Shown here piece by piece: positions 34,701-45,874 of a DNA stretch of 64,000 nucleotides. Source of the stretch: Daldinia sp. FL1419 (lineage: Eukaryota > Ascomycota > Sordariomycetes > Xylariales > Hypoxylaceae); NCBI GenBank assembly GCA_025201765.1, contig MU623434.1, forward strand, positions 62,001 to 126,000, in the 5' to 3' direction. Every line of letters starts with the position of its first letter. Positions within the stretch are counted from its first letter, which is position 1. Both the position numbers and the translations under genes were made by a program. The notes beneath the pieces were generated by a model that was not told the origin of the DNA, did no database searches, and worked only from the letters and a program-made list of their open reading frames with translations.

Positions 34701-37700
34701 TCATGTGCTGCACATGACAATACCGCCTTCGCCGGTGATACTATCGGCGTCATCTATGCTTTCTAATGAGACGCTGTCCCGACCCATAGCAGTTTCGGTC
34801 CACTCACTTTGAGACCCTTCTTGGTCTTCACTGTTGTACCCGCCCTCCGCTTCAGCCCCTGTGATGGCAGTTGTTTCGGCTTCGCTTCTGGCTTCGTTTG
34901 CTTCATCTGCATCCCTTTCCTCAACCTCGATGGGCATCTCAGTAGCGCCTTCGTCGTCTTCGTCGTCCGTAGGAGTATCTTCGTCAGCGGCTACGACTAC
35001 AGCCTCGTCTTCAATAGGCGCCGGCGTTTCAGGTTCAGATTCGGACGGAGGTGAATCTTCCCGTGTTTCTTCGTCGCTCTCCCGTACTAGATCGATGTTC
35101 TCCTTATTTACACCCAGGTCGCCATATCCTTTACCAGCACCGTTTCTGCCTGGCGCCCAACTGCTCTTCCGTAACATTGCACCGGCTGGGGTACGAACGC
35201 TCTGGCTACGCTGGATGCCGCCGGTGGGGACGTTATTAGTGATCTGGCTGAGACTTAGAATTCGGCGGCCAGTGTTTGAGGGGTTCTGTGGGACAAGGCT
35301 TGCCCTACCACCGTTGACTGCCATATTAACTGCTGAGTGAGGCTTGGGTTGCTTTGAGTTGGAGTTTGGGTCATCATTAGGTCCTAAACTAGATCGAGCA
35401 CCGGGAACACGCTTGCGACTCATAGCCTCGCGGCCTTTAAAGCCAGATTTCGTCATCAGAAGAGCACGAGAATGATCTAAAACACCCTCAAGTATTCTAC
35501 GCTCCAAACCTTCAGCCCGGGCATCCATCGCTTGAAGTTCCTCTCGGCGGAGATGCAGAGCAGTCTCAAGGGAAGAAACGTCGGCGGTTAATCGAGTCTT
35601 TTGGCGGGTTAAGGAGTCTTGCTCGGCTCTTAGGGCAAGGATTGATTCGCGAAGCTGAGCCTCTTCGTCTCGTAGGTATGCTAAGTTATTCTCCACCTGA
35701 TCTTGCTCCGCTTTCTGGCGCTCCAGTTGCATGGTTGTAATTTGGAGCGTCTTTGCTCGCTCTTCGTTCTCGTCCTCGACACGCTGCTTTTGCGATGAGA
35801 GAAGCTCAGAGATGTCAGCCGCCGCCTTGACAACTTGTTGGTGTACCTTATCAAGAGTATCAAGCTGGGCGTATGCTTTATCAGCAGTCTGCGTATGGTC
35901 AACTAGTTTGTCTAACTTGACATGCATCTCGTTGTCTAGGTTTTCGCGCATGGAATGGAGATCTCCGTCTAGCTTGGCAAGCTTCAATTGTACTGCGCTA
36001 TCGTCATATTCCTCGGATTTGGTGTCTTCAATCTTCTGTAGAATACTGGTCTCTGAGTTCTTAGAATGCTCATAGTGTTGTCCAATGGTAAGAAATACTT
36101 CCTTAATGGAGTCGAGAATCTTTGGCTGATAGTCGCCTACGTGGCCCTGGAGGACTTGAACAGCACTGATAGCTTGCTGAATATGGTCGCGAGTTATTTG
36201 ATGCTCCGCCTTACCCTCGGTATGATTTTCCTCAGCTTTACCATACAATGTTTCGACTTTGTCAAATACCGTTTTTGATGCTTCTTCCATCTTTTCGAGA
36301 GATCCAGTAACAGTCGAGCCGAGGGTGTCAATTAGAACCTTCAGTTCTTCCGTGACAGTGTTTGTATTGACCATAGCAGTCTTCATCTCCTCGTCCCTCG
36401 ACTCCGAGGCTTTTGTGCGGTCTTCCATGACAAGTTGGAATTCGTCATACCTTGTCACAAGTTCGCCGATTTTCTCGTCGAATTTGCTTCCTAGGGCTTC
36501 GGTGGTTTCCTTGAACTTCTCATCTGTGTCTATCTTGGCGCCTGCTAGACTGCCCTTCGACTCTTCGAATTCTGATTTCACCAAGTCAAACATCTCCTTT
36601 AGGTTACTACCGACGGCGGCGTTCTTGTGCACTGTTTCGCTTAAACCTTCAAGGAGCTTACCCAGCGACTCGACAGCAGTGCCACCAGCCTGTAGTCTCT
36701 CTTTGACCGAGTTTTGGAACTCTTCCAAAAAGGCCTTGACTTCCGTGACTCGTTCACCGATGCTAGCAGTGTCTGCTTGTTGCTGTTCAAAGCCCTTTGC
36801 ATTAGACTCTTTAATAGCATCTTCAAGGTTCTTGATGTCGTCTTTCGAGGGGAGCGCTTCAATGTTAGGCTGGACTGTCTGGTCTACGGTTGATTTAAGT
36901 TCGAGAACTGCAGCCACCACGGCGGCGACGTGGGTCTTGGTCACCTTCTCGGGATCCTCGAGGGACTTCTCAGCGCGCTCTTTCATTTCATCCAACGCAG
37001 CATTGATCTGGGCGGCGAGTGTCTCAATTGACAGCAGATCCTCCTTTTTAGAAACTACCTCGAGCTGGCCAGCCACACTCGCTAAAGAGTCCTTAGTTTC
37101 GAGCACAAGAGCTTCAAGGGTGTCAATCTGATCCTTCTTGACTGCTTGATCTCCATCAATCAGGTCGTCTAAGCGAGCTTTGGCATTCCGAAGAATTGTT
37201 TCAATTGCATGCGCATCCTCTTTCGTCGCGGCGTCATCAAGATTAAGTGGAGGGTCGCGTTCTCTCTCGACGTCGACCGTGCCCTTTCCAATGTCTCTAT
37301 TAGGGGACATGCTAGACATCGATTCCTGCATGCCTCGAAGTAATTCTTCTATTTCATTTAGGTCCTCTTTAGACACTCCATTCTTGAGCATTTCTTCCAG
37401 CTCTGCCAGGTCATCTTTGGACAGACCTTCCGGCACCGGCGGTGGCTGGGGTGCTTCCAGCGTTTCCACCTTTGTCCTGAGCTGCATCATCATGAGTTCA
37501 AGGTTTTTAATGTCGTCATGTTTGGCAAGATCAGCAGGGATAAGAGCGTCACTCGGAACAGCACCGACTGTAGCAATGGCTCTTTCTTGGCTGTTATCGC
37601 GAAGGGAGTCGATATTTGTTCGAACACCATCTAGGCCGGATTTAAGAGCGTCCAAAATTTCGTCATTAGCGGTCAGGTCTGCTGGCTTGTCGCTCATCTT

Positions 37701-40700
37701 CTCAATGCTGATTCTTAGGTCGCTAAAGCCTTCGTGCAAAGCATCGAGAATATCCGTGGTCCCTGCGTGAGGACGAAGCAGTTCCCCGCGTATCCTCTCG
37801 ATGCTATCCCGAATAGCTTCCAACACGTCCCTATTATCACTCATTTGTGGAACATGGGGAACAAGAGATGAGTTCACAGTATCCCGAAGGGACTCGATTT
37901 CCTGTCTGATCAAGTCTCTGGAGCCATCAGAGACCTTTGCTACAAGTTCGGCAACCTCTTCCCGGAAGATATCAAAACTGCTAACAACATTCGTCATGAG
38001 CTCCTCTTGATTGGAGGCACCGGAGGCCTTGTCGACGTAACCCTCCATATGTGTTCGCAGTTGATCGAAGTTGCTAGTAATTGCCGATAGGAGCTCCTCG
38101 TGGCCAGGAGCACTGGGAGCGTCGGGGGCACCCTGGGGCTTGTCGCCGTTGCTTCCGATCTGCGTACGCAACTGCTCCAGACCATTGGCGATGTTGGTCA
38201 TAAGTTCCTCGTGAGCAGGAGCACCGGAAGCCTTGTCGACGTACTCCTCCATGTGCTCACGTAACTTTTCGAACCCAGTCTCGAGGTTTGCCATAAGTTC
38301 CTCTTGATTGGAAGCGCCAATAGCTTTGTCAACATAACCTTCTATGTGTGTTCGCAGTTGGTCAAGCCCATCTCTGGTAGCGTCTAAGAGCTGTTCGGTG
38401 TCTCGTCCATTTGCAGCGACATTCTGTTTCGACTCCTCGGATACTGCTTTGAACTCATCCCGCATATATTGCATAATGTCATGGAGGCGACCCATTACAT
38501 CGGTACTTTCTCCACCATGAGGTACAAGGGCTGTGCTCTGAGTCGAGTTTAGGCCTTCCTTGACGGCGTCTAGCACATCGTCACGTGTTAATTCGTTAGT
38601 CGAAGGGGCAATTGGGAATTCAAAATCTTCAAGACACTCTCTAACCACCTCAAAGACATCGTCTCGAGATATACCTGCGGGTATATCCACCTTCGGAGGT
38701 TCGAAATGCTTCAGTCCTTCGACCACGGCATTAAATACTTCATCTCTCGTGGCAGTCTGAGGTGGTGCATGTTGTTGTAATCCTTCCTTAAGGCAATCAA
38801 GGATTTCGTCCCGGTCCAAGCCAATTTGCTGAATTTCTATTTCAGGTTTGTAGTTTTCCCAAGCATCCTTAACCGCCTCCATTACATCATCCCGGCTAAG
38901 CTGGGGGTCTTGGTTACGTGCCGCTTCTGTGTCGCTTAGGGCAGTTCTCAAGGCGTTGTAGATTTCTTGGTAATCGATAGCCGACTTATCCGACTCAGAG
39001 GATACTCGCCGGTGATCCCTGAGACGCTGGGCCATGTAAACACGTATCTGTTCCAGGCCCTCTTCTACAATCCTAGCAAGCTCAGCCCTGCTCGCTGTTT
39101 CACTCTTGCTTGGAGCCTTGCCATGGGATTCCTCTAGTTTTCTGCTGAGTTCCCTGCCCATTCCAAGGACCTCTCCTCGAAGTTCCCGAACAAGAGCCTT
39201 GACTTCGGCCGTCAAACCTCCTCCTTGGGCGACGCTGTCTTTGACGGAGCGGACGAGCTTCACCACGTCGTCGTTCGCAGCCTCATTTACTCGGACCGTA
39301 GTCGAAGAGCGGCGACCATCCTTACCATTGAGTAGCTTGTCAACTCTCTGGTTCACCACGCCACTGATTTTAGACCCTGAGTCGTCACTACTGAAACTCA
39401 ATGTCCTTGCTTTCTCCGAACCACTACCGGCCCCGGGACTAAGCGGATGTTCACTAGCTGCTTTTAAATGATGAATAAGCTCCTCAACCTTACTGGCCGA
39501 GGCCATACCAGACAGTCGGTCGGCTAATTCAGAGAGGCGGCCCACGATTGTATCCTGGCCGTCTTTTGTTCCCATGTCTCTGATGATCTTTTCCAGCAAT
39601 GCCATGGTTGCAGGCGATTCTCCACCTACGAGCGACGGCGTACTAAGTGTAGACTCTCTGTCGATGGATGCCGCAAAACTATTGGGTGACGGAATTCTCG
39701 GTAGGGAAATTGGTCTTGCTATCTTTGAACCAGGTGACATATTGTAAGGCTTGTTATCAAGGTACAAGCCACCAGTGTATGTATCACGATGATATCGGCT
39801 GCTGTCCGAGTCCTTGACTAGCTCACGCAAGCTCTTTCGAATATCCTCATCCCTAGCATGTGTAGCTTCTTTGAGGCTCATTAAGTCAGTAGCATTATCT
39901 CTGCTCCGACGACTGAGTTGAGACATCTCTTTTTGGAGAGCGGTTGCGATATTAGTCAGGTTTAGAAGCTGGCTCGAAAGGAATTCAGTGGAAAGCTGCT
40001 GTTTCATCATTGGCGTGGAATTATTTGTGACGGATGCTAGAGGCGATTCGCCATCCCGAGATGTTATTGAAGGCATGTTTTGCAACGCTAACATAGTTGC
40101 AGATTGGGGTGGCGTATTCTCGCCAAGTATACTCTGGGGCGGCCTCCTCGCAGAGGGGCGTATAAGGGAAGGCATGGTTGACGGTACAGGCGTAGGTGTG
40201 CCGGGGCCGGTGTTCTCTTTCTCCGCCGAGGCTAATTCTACGTCTTTATCTCTCTCGTGGTCCCTGCCACGATTTGGTGTTGACGGCCTTGCGTACCTAT
40301 CTTTCTCGGGTGAGCCTCGAGGGGTTGAATTAGCTGAGTCTCGATCCCTCGATCCCTCGATCATTAAACTCAGATCTCTAACGCTACCTGGTTGGAGGGA
40401 CTGCATTCGTTTATGGGGGCCTGGTCTTTGGACAAGAGCACGTTCTGGTGACGTCTCGTTCGCCCGTTTTGGGATGTGGGGGACGAGAGAGTTTTCGCGC
40501 GCTTTCTCGGCGAGAGCTGCATGTGCAGATTGAATAGCAAGTGAGGTGCCACTCCTCGAAGGGCCCACGCCGCCAGGCGATTGAGGGTTCATTGGCAAAG
40601 GGGGCGGTGCCCGCTCTGGATCGGAGCTGTCCCACCTAGAACTCTTTATTAGTCGATGATATAATCGCATTGCTGGGCAGCTGATAGCAATGAGAAACAA

Positions 40701-40801
40701 GTAAAGGAGGAAGCATACATTGGCACAATGGCTCCTATTGATGAAGAATGTTGATGTCTTAGCGGCCTATCGACCGGTGCGTCACGCTCAACCGGTGGCA
40801 T
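34701..40801 (-). CDS. Giant coiled-coil protein with internal repeats, function unknown
   Basis: Two exons, 40801..40719 and 40635..34701, encode 2005 residues. The 83-nt intron has donor GTATGC, branch GACTAAT and acceptor CTAG. The N-terminal 280 residues are basic, Ser/Pro-rich and probably disordered. Then come two families of internal repeats: five units of about 27 residues beginning RDDV or RDEV (about 605-730), and four units of 31-37 residues with the pattern GLDQLRTHIEGYVDK followed by EELM (about 783-917). A long helical, Glu/Lys-rich rod follows, with its strongest heptad coiled coil at about 1630-1760 (ERAKTLQITTMQLERQKAEQ). The tail is basic then acidic. Automatic annotation often calls such proteins chromosome segregation ATPases, but I see no Walker motif, so that name would be wrong here. 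A cytoskeletal or organelle-tethering scaffold is a guess. Confidence 0.88.
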
Positions 40802-41764
40802 ATTCTGAACCGTAAGAGCGGCCTTGTGTTTCTGTGTTTCTCTCAGGTTGAGGGAATGATATGTCTGATTCACAACTTTGTCTGGTAATTTGTTAGGTTT
40901 GTCGCCGTTTGTTATTTGTATGAAATAATTCAAGAATTACATATAGGCTAGCCTAGAGCTGCCCCGTCATAGCGGGATGTGAAGAGTTAAAGTTAATCAA
41001 ATCAGATATGATAAGTTAAGTGCGGGCTCGATGAACTTGAAGATTAGGCAAAAGGACAAAAAAAACGGAGCTTGGGGATCGTCTAAGAAGGACCTGGTAA
41101 TATGTGATAAGGTCCTGATACCTATCTTGTGTATGTTATGTTGAAGATGGGGTGTGAAATGGGTCTGTCCCGCCTTTGCGCCGCTTTGTGTATGGACAAA
41201 CAAATTAGGCGCCTGCCCAATCCCAATAGAGTTGCAACGTCACAAGTTGCTGCCCGGGCAACCGGCCTGTCGGACCCACAGTTACACGACATACATATGT
41301 ACGTATATACATGTGTATCCATGGGATGCATGTACATCAATGGATACAGATGTACCTAATATATGTTGATTTTCCAGTAACATCTTTAATTGTACGCAGT
41401 AGCCAGAAGTTAAAATATCCACATTCCTATTATTTATATCGAGTACCTAAAGCAAGGTACCCTTTTTCTTTGATAACCTCACATCTTTCCTCTATGGTCC
41501 ATCACGATGCTAAATCAAATCCAAGTAATTCTAGTACCGTCGCGTTCTTCCATACTATCGTGCTCCGGTTCCTTTCCGATCGCGCAGCTGCCTCGACAAC
41601 AATGTGTAAGCTAATCTTGATTGCCCAATATACATAGCATCTTCCCATCTTCTTTTTCTTTATCATTGTACCCTCGTCTTTTTTTGACCCCAATTACCAG
41701 GCTCGAGCTTTAAATGCGGGATTTGTCCGTTGGTTTTGCCCCACGTGTTTTGTCTTGCTTTAGG
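40802..41764. promoter_or_regulatory. Upstream region of the coiled-coil gene
   Basis: About 960 bp between the minus-strand start codon at 40801 and the second long-TIR element. Overlapping short frames on both strands at 41122-41369 look accidental. No gene seen. Confidence 0.5.
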
Positions 41765-42353
41765 TACATATGTCAGTAGCTTTAACCACACAGCAAAAGT
41801 TTCATAACCACACAACCCATCCACTTTCCACGTGAGTTGGTGGCCCGACCACCACACACTTAATTTGTATGGGGTCTAATCCATCCCCCAACTAAAAACG
41901 GAAAAAACAGAAAACTACCCGGTCGCATTTTTATTCAGGGCAAATTTCAAGGCATACAGCACCCTCCCCAGCCTGAATTTCAAGCACCCATGGTGCCCTC
42001 GCAGCACCAAAATTAGTAACCTAATCAATCTAACCAATTTAACCAATTAAATGCGCACGATTGAAATTCGTATTACTATAATAATTAAATAGATGCATGG
42101 CTAAGAGGAGTAGCTAAAAGGAGTGGCTGAGAGGAGTGGCTGAGAGGAGTGGCTAAGAAGCTATTTGAATTTTTGTAAAATACATAATTGAATTTATTGA
42201 TGCGACCGGGCAAAATTCTGATTTAGTTGGAGGTTGGACTAAACCCCATACAAATTAGGTGTGTGGTGGTCGGACCACCAACTCACGTGGAAAGTGGATG
42301 GGTTGTGTGGTTATGAAACTTTTGCTGTGTGGTTAAAAATACCGTACATATGT
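41765..42353. mobile_element. Non-autonomous long-TIR element, copy 2 (Mutator-like MITE)
   Basis: The element is 41774..42344 (571 bp). TIRs of about 115 bp start CAGTAGCTTTAACC on the left and CGGTATTTTTAACC on the right (read inward), then weaken, with a further matching CCGGTCGCAT about 150 bp in. The 9-bp target duplication TACATATGT is perfect at 41765-41773 and 42345-42353. The core motifs (CCACTTTCCACGTGAG, CTAATTTGTATGGGG, CCGGTCGCAT, ATGCGCA beside TTAATTGGTTAAAT read on the opposite strand) are shared with copy 1, inserted in the opposite internal orientation. A GAGGAGTGGCT unit is repeated about four times at 42101-42151. No transposase is encoded. Confidence 0.9.
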
Positions 42354-42716
42354 AGGTCCATACTTTCTAAGGCCACAGGCCGTGGCGCTGTCCTCTTATC
42401 AACAATCAACATACCCTTGGTATTGTACATATGTAGTATTATGGAGGCTACCTAGGTACCTAGCATGATGCTTGTGGGAAGCATCTGGAGAAATAGACTC
42501 CTTAGCCCAATTAGTATTTACAATTTTGGACATACAATTTATTTTATCAAATCATTGCAAAGGATTATTTACTGTACATACTAGGCTAGCTGGTTAGTTA
42601 GAGATTAGTATACTTACCATCTAATTATTCGCGATCCTATTCCGGCTGTGGAGACTTGATTCCCTGTTTTGCACTAAATAAACAAGCAAGTCAGGAACCA
42701 GCTTGCTAGCCAGCAG
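42354..42716. other. Intergenic region between elements
   Basis: About 360 bp. A TACCTAGGTACCTAG cluster is at 42449-42463. No gene seen. Confidence 0.5.
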
Positions 42717-43142
42717 TAAGACCCGAATTTTGATGGCGCAGTCTTGGCATCTTACACCCAAAATTGCTAAAGAAACAACATATTCAACTCAACATAACTA
42801 ATATAAATGAAATTATACAAATTTAGAAAAAATGACCAATAGGTTCTATTTTGAATTATCTATTTACTTGTGTTTTTACTAATTTTATATCTCCAAATTC
42901 TATTGAATTGTGTTGAATAATAATATAACCCCTTAAACCTATTTAATACCTTATATTGAAACCAAGATTATGAGCACATCTTTAAAGCAAATAAAAATCT
43001 AAAATCACAGATATATAAAGAAGCTTTTTACAAATAGAACCATATTTTTTATAATTTTTATAGCATTATTTTGGCTGTATAACTGTTATATATTCTGAAG
43101 AGATTGAAATGCCAAGACTGCGCCATTAAAACTCGGGTCTTA
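42717..43142. mobile_element. TA-flanked inverted-repeat element (Tc1/mariner-type MITE)
   Basis: Inverted repeats of 32 bp, starting AGACCCGA and ending GTCTTGGCAT, lie at 42719-42750 and 43109-43140 with two mismatches, both transitions. TA dinucleotides flank both ends (42717-42718, 43141-43142), as expected of Tc1/mariner target duplications. The 422-bp element is AT-rich inside, partly self-complementary (an AATAGAACC block near the right end matches GGTTCTATT near the left), and codes for nothing. Confidence 0.75.
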
Positions 43143-43628
43143 CTGGCCAGCCAGCACATCAGGAACTTGAGGATTGTGATGGGTCCGCATCGCTTGATCA
43201 GACCACTTACAGGCTTGAGCGTACCCCAGCATTTCTTATCACAACCCCGTCTAGCGATCATTACGTGAGGCAACTCATTTCTCATCGGCAACATATGTCG
43301 TATATAATAACACGATATTTTCTATCGAGACTAACATATCAAATATTTACGGACGTTAACTAGCAGCACTCCAGTGAAGTTTAAATAGGTACGGATGCTT
43401 TCGTGGAGTGTATATAGTGCCTTTCAGATGCTGTGGGTGAGTTTACCTAGGAAACGAACAAGGAATTGTTCACCCCATCCGTAATGGTGCGCTGCAATTA
43501 CCGTCAGAAGTCTTATTCAACTCAGCAGATTCTCACGGGTATCAAATACCGAATATATATAATCGTGGTGATTGTACCACTATAAACCGAGTCATCATGG
43601 ATTCCAGTGTCTGGATTTCCTAGTGCTT
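43143..43628. other. Intergenic region
   Basis: About 490 bp between the TA-flanked element and the solo LTR. No gene or repeat recognised. Confidence 0.45.
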
Positions 43629-43773
43629 GCTTCTGTCACGAGGCGGACCAAGAAGCAAGGAAACAACTTCGTTGTTCCGCGAGGAACCTATCTACAACTA
43701 TGGCTAAAGGCAGCTACATATAGAACAAGTTCTTTGTTCTATATGTAGCACAGGCTAGAGTCCTGACAGCTTC
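43629..43773. mobile_element. Solo LTR with 5-bp target duplication
   Basis: The sequence 43634..43768 (135 bp) begins TGTCAC and ends CTGACA, with the 5-mer GCTTC repeated directly on both sides (43629-43633 and 43769-43773). That is the mark of a solo LTR left by LTR-LTR recombination. Inside, 43713-43749 is a perfect hairpin with 16-bp arms (GCTACATATAGAACAA) and a 5-nt loop, and GGAAACAAC/GTTGTTCC forms a second smaller one near 43660-43680. The superfamily cannot be fixed from an LTR this short; Ty1/copia is possible. Confidence 0.72.
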
Positions 43774-44830
43774 CAATAGTAAACTAAAGAGAAAAAAAAA
43801 TCGAAAAAGAATTAAATAAATAAAAATAAAAAACAATCCTTTTATGCATTTAGTTGTATAATACTCACATATAGTATACTATATGGTATGGCCCAAAGAA
43901 CTATTCGCAGATAACATGTTTCTAGATTTTCTCCCCGTATGGGTGATAGAATACCTAGTAATCAAGGACCTAACGAATGATATTAAGTGAAGTGAAGTAT
44001 CCAGCAAGCCAAGATAACAATAATAGGTAGGTAGTATAATATCCGAAAATTTCGTCATGTTTCTAAGGAGAAATAAACACATCATCAGGTACCAAATAGT
44101 CAAGTCTTTCTCCCCAAGATGCGACTTGCCATTCGCCCTATGGGTACTAGATAAAAAAAAGCGTGTGGCCTCTTACATAGCACTATCCTAACTATCGGAG
44201 GAGACAGGTTATAGTTGTCCCTATGCTTGGGGTTGCTAAAGCCATGGCAATAATTAGATGGATATATCACTCAGCAAGTCATGTATCACCAGGGCCATAA
44301 CGCCTGTCTATCTTAGAAGATAGAAGTCGGGCGTCAAGTAGCAAACATGAGAATCCTAAGCAAAGTTAAATTCGTCTTAATAGAATAAATGCACTTGCTG
44401 CGCTTAGCTTTGACAAGAGCAAATGATAAATCTGGGCTGGATGGTCCAAAACAGGAGCCAATATATTAACACAAAATTTCTAAGGGAATACAAGTAGGTA
44501 TTATGCAAATGCAAATGCGAGTTACGTAGGGGATAGTACATAATAAGCACAGGTAAAAGAACTTTGACCTGAATACTAATTACATATAACTATCTTCAAT
44601 ACTTATGAAGTTAAGCCGACGCCACAATGGTGCTGTCAATACCCGCAATCATAACCATATTGATTCCTAGGAGCCCGAAGAAAAATTAAAGAGGTACCTA
44701 GAAAGTTTGCCAAATATCCAGACCATTACCGTCGATTCGACTAGACTCTAAGAAACCGGTCAAAAATGTATATAAATGCCAATTCTAGTTTGAACTAAGA
44801 TGATAGACTCAACAAAAGGCAAAAGGAAGA
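43774..44830. other. Intergenic region
   Basis: About 1.06 kb, moderately AT-rich. A T run is present on the minus strand just below 44830 (ACAAAAGGCAAAAGG on +), suitable as RNA polymerase III terminator for the tRNA. No protein gene seen. Confidence 0.5.
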
Positions 44831-44911
44831 GGTCCTCCTGGGGCTCGAACCCAGAATCTCCTGATTGATACTGTATCGTAGTCAGACGCCTTACCATTGG
44901 GCCAAAGGACC
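44831..44911 (-). tRNA. tRNA-Arg (ACG) with a 10-nt intron
   Basis: On the minus strand the 81 nt fold as a full cloverleaf. The acceptor stem is GGTCCTT with GAGGACC (one G-T pair), the D arm GCCCAATGGTAAGGC, the anticodon stem TCTGA with TCAGG, a 5-nt variable loop AGATT, and the T arm CTGGG TTCGAGC CCCAG. The anticodon loop is CTACGA then a 10-nt insert TACAGTATCA then A. This places the intron at the canonical site one base 3' of the anticodon ACG. A box (TGGCCCAATGG) and B box (GGTTCGAGCCC) are intact, and T-rich sequence follows on the minus strand. No CCA is encoded, as usual in nuclear genes. Confidence 0.95.
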
Positions 44912-44975
44912 GGTGGATGAAAACTTTTCAAAAAAGCGCTATATAGCTCCCGTTCGTGGGTGGCTCCGCAAGACG

Positions 44976-45010
<35 letters not shown>

Positions 45011-45730
45011 TTAGCTCTGGTGGGGAATTATCTGATCATACCGCACGATATACATGATTTAACATGAAATAAGCCTTGAGAACTAAAATACAAATTGGAT
45101 GAAATATTCGTCAATCATGGCATGGCTTATGTTATTTTCACGGTAGTGTTGAGGTTTGGCTGCGATCTTGCAAAATGCAGCTTCGATGTCACCGCCAGGA
45201 CTTGAATATATAATAAGGTCCTAAATTCACCTCGGTTCAGGCCACTTGTTTTGCTCTTTAAACGATTCTTTCTATATCTAATGCCTCGAATCTTGCCTAC
45301 CTCATTGGTTTATCTGAGCCTATTGATTTGTGTAGATGATAAATTCTACCTATTACTATGAATACCAATGGAATTAGAGCAGAGTAGCTACTTTCTAATG
45401 ATATATAAGTCTCAATCGTCCATCCCGAGTTGAAAGTTTGTTTTGACATGTATTGGTTACCTATATTCATAAAGATAGCGACTCCATCTGTCAAAATGTG
45501 CTGTCGAATTATCTAGCTCCACATACTAGGTATATAGACTTACACGCGCTGCTATAGCGTCCGGTTGGGATAATATAAATTATAACTCCATGCCCTATGT
45601 TACCCAATGCCATCACTAACCCGCGCTCCTTATGTGCAAGGTTTAAAGGCTATGCGGGCGAAACCCAATCTCCTGGGACTTCTATGCAAGCTTAGCTGTA
45701 CAGTGTACATACATAACATAACTTTAACCA
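44912..45730. other. Intergenic region with a 30-T tract
   Basis: About 820 bp between the tRNA and the edge of the AT-rich block. A run of 30 T occupies 44978-45007. Base composition is still normal. Short frames at 45297-45494 and 45607-45795 are not supported as genes. Confidence 0.5.
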
Positions 45731-45874
45731 TGTTAAAAATAGAACGCATGTATGAGGTAAGTTACTTATATTATCAAGTCTATCTTAGAAAATAAATAGA
45801 TATATTTACAATATATAAAATTATAAATATGGGGTATATTATATCCTTATATATTAACCATACATATTTTAACA
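45731..45874 (+). repeat. Left copy of 144-bp direct repeat bounding the AT-rich block
   Basis: It aligns without gaps to 61944-62087 at a constant offset of 16,213. About 30 positions differ, all C/T or G/A transitions. Up to 45788 this copy has the G or C and the other copy A or T; from 45790 the direction is reversed. The left half is therefore native and the right half RIP-mutated. Confidence 0.9.

Noticed and set aside
36259..37770. Long + strand frames (290 and 196 codons)
   Set aside because: Ser-rich antisense shadows of the Glu/Lys-rich coiled-coil gene.
41663..42455. Two opposite frames with the same start (MWWS, then HQLTWKVDG)
   Set aside because: Again a product of the inverted repeats of the second long-TIR element, not protein genes.
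45731..45874. Reading the bounding repeat as LTRs of one 16-kb retrotransposon
   Set aside because: The block contains two unrelated elements in opposite orientation plus an array, and the native/mutated halves are reciprocal, which LTRs of one element would not show.
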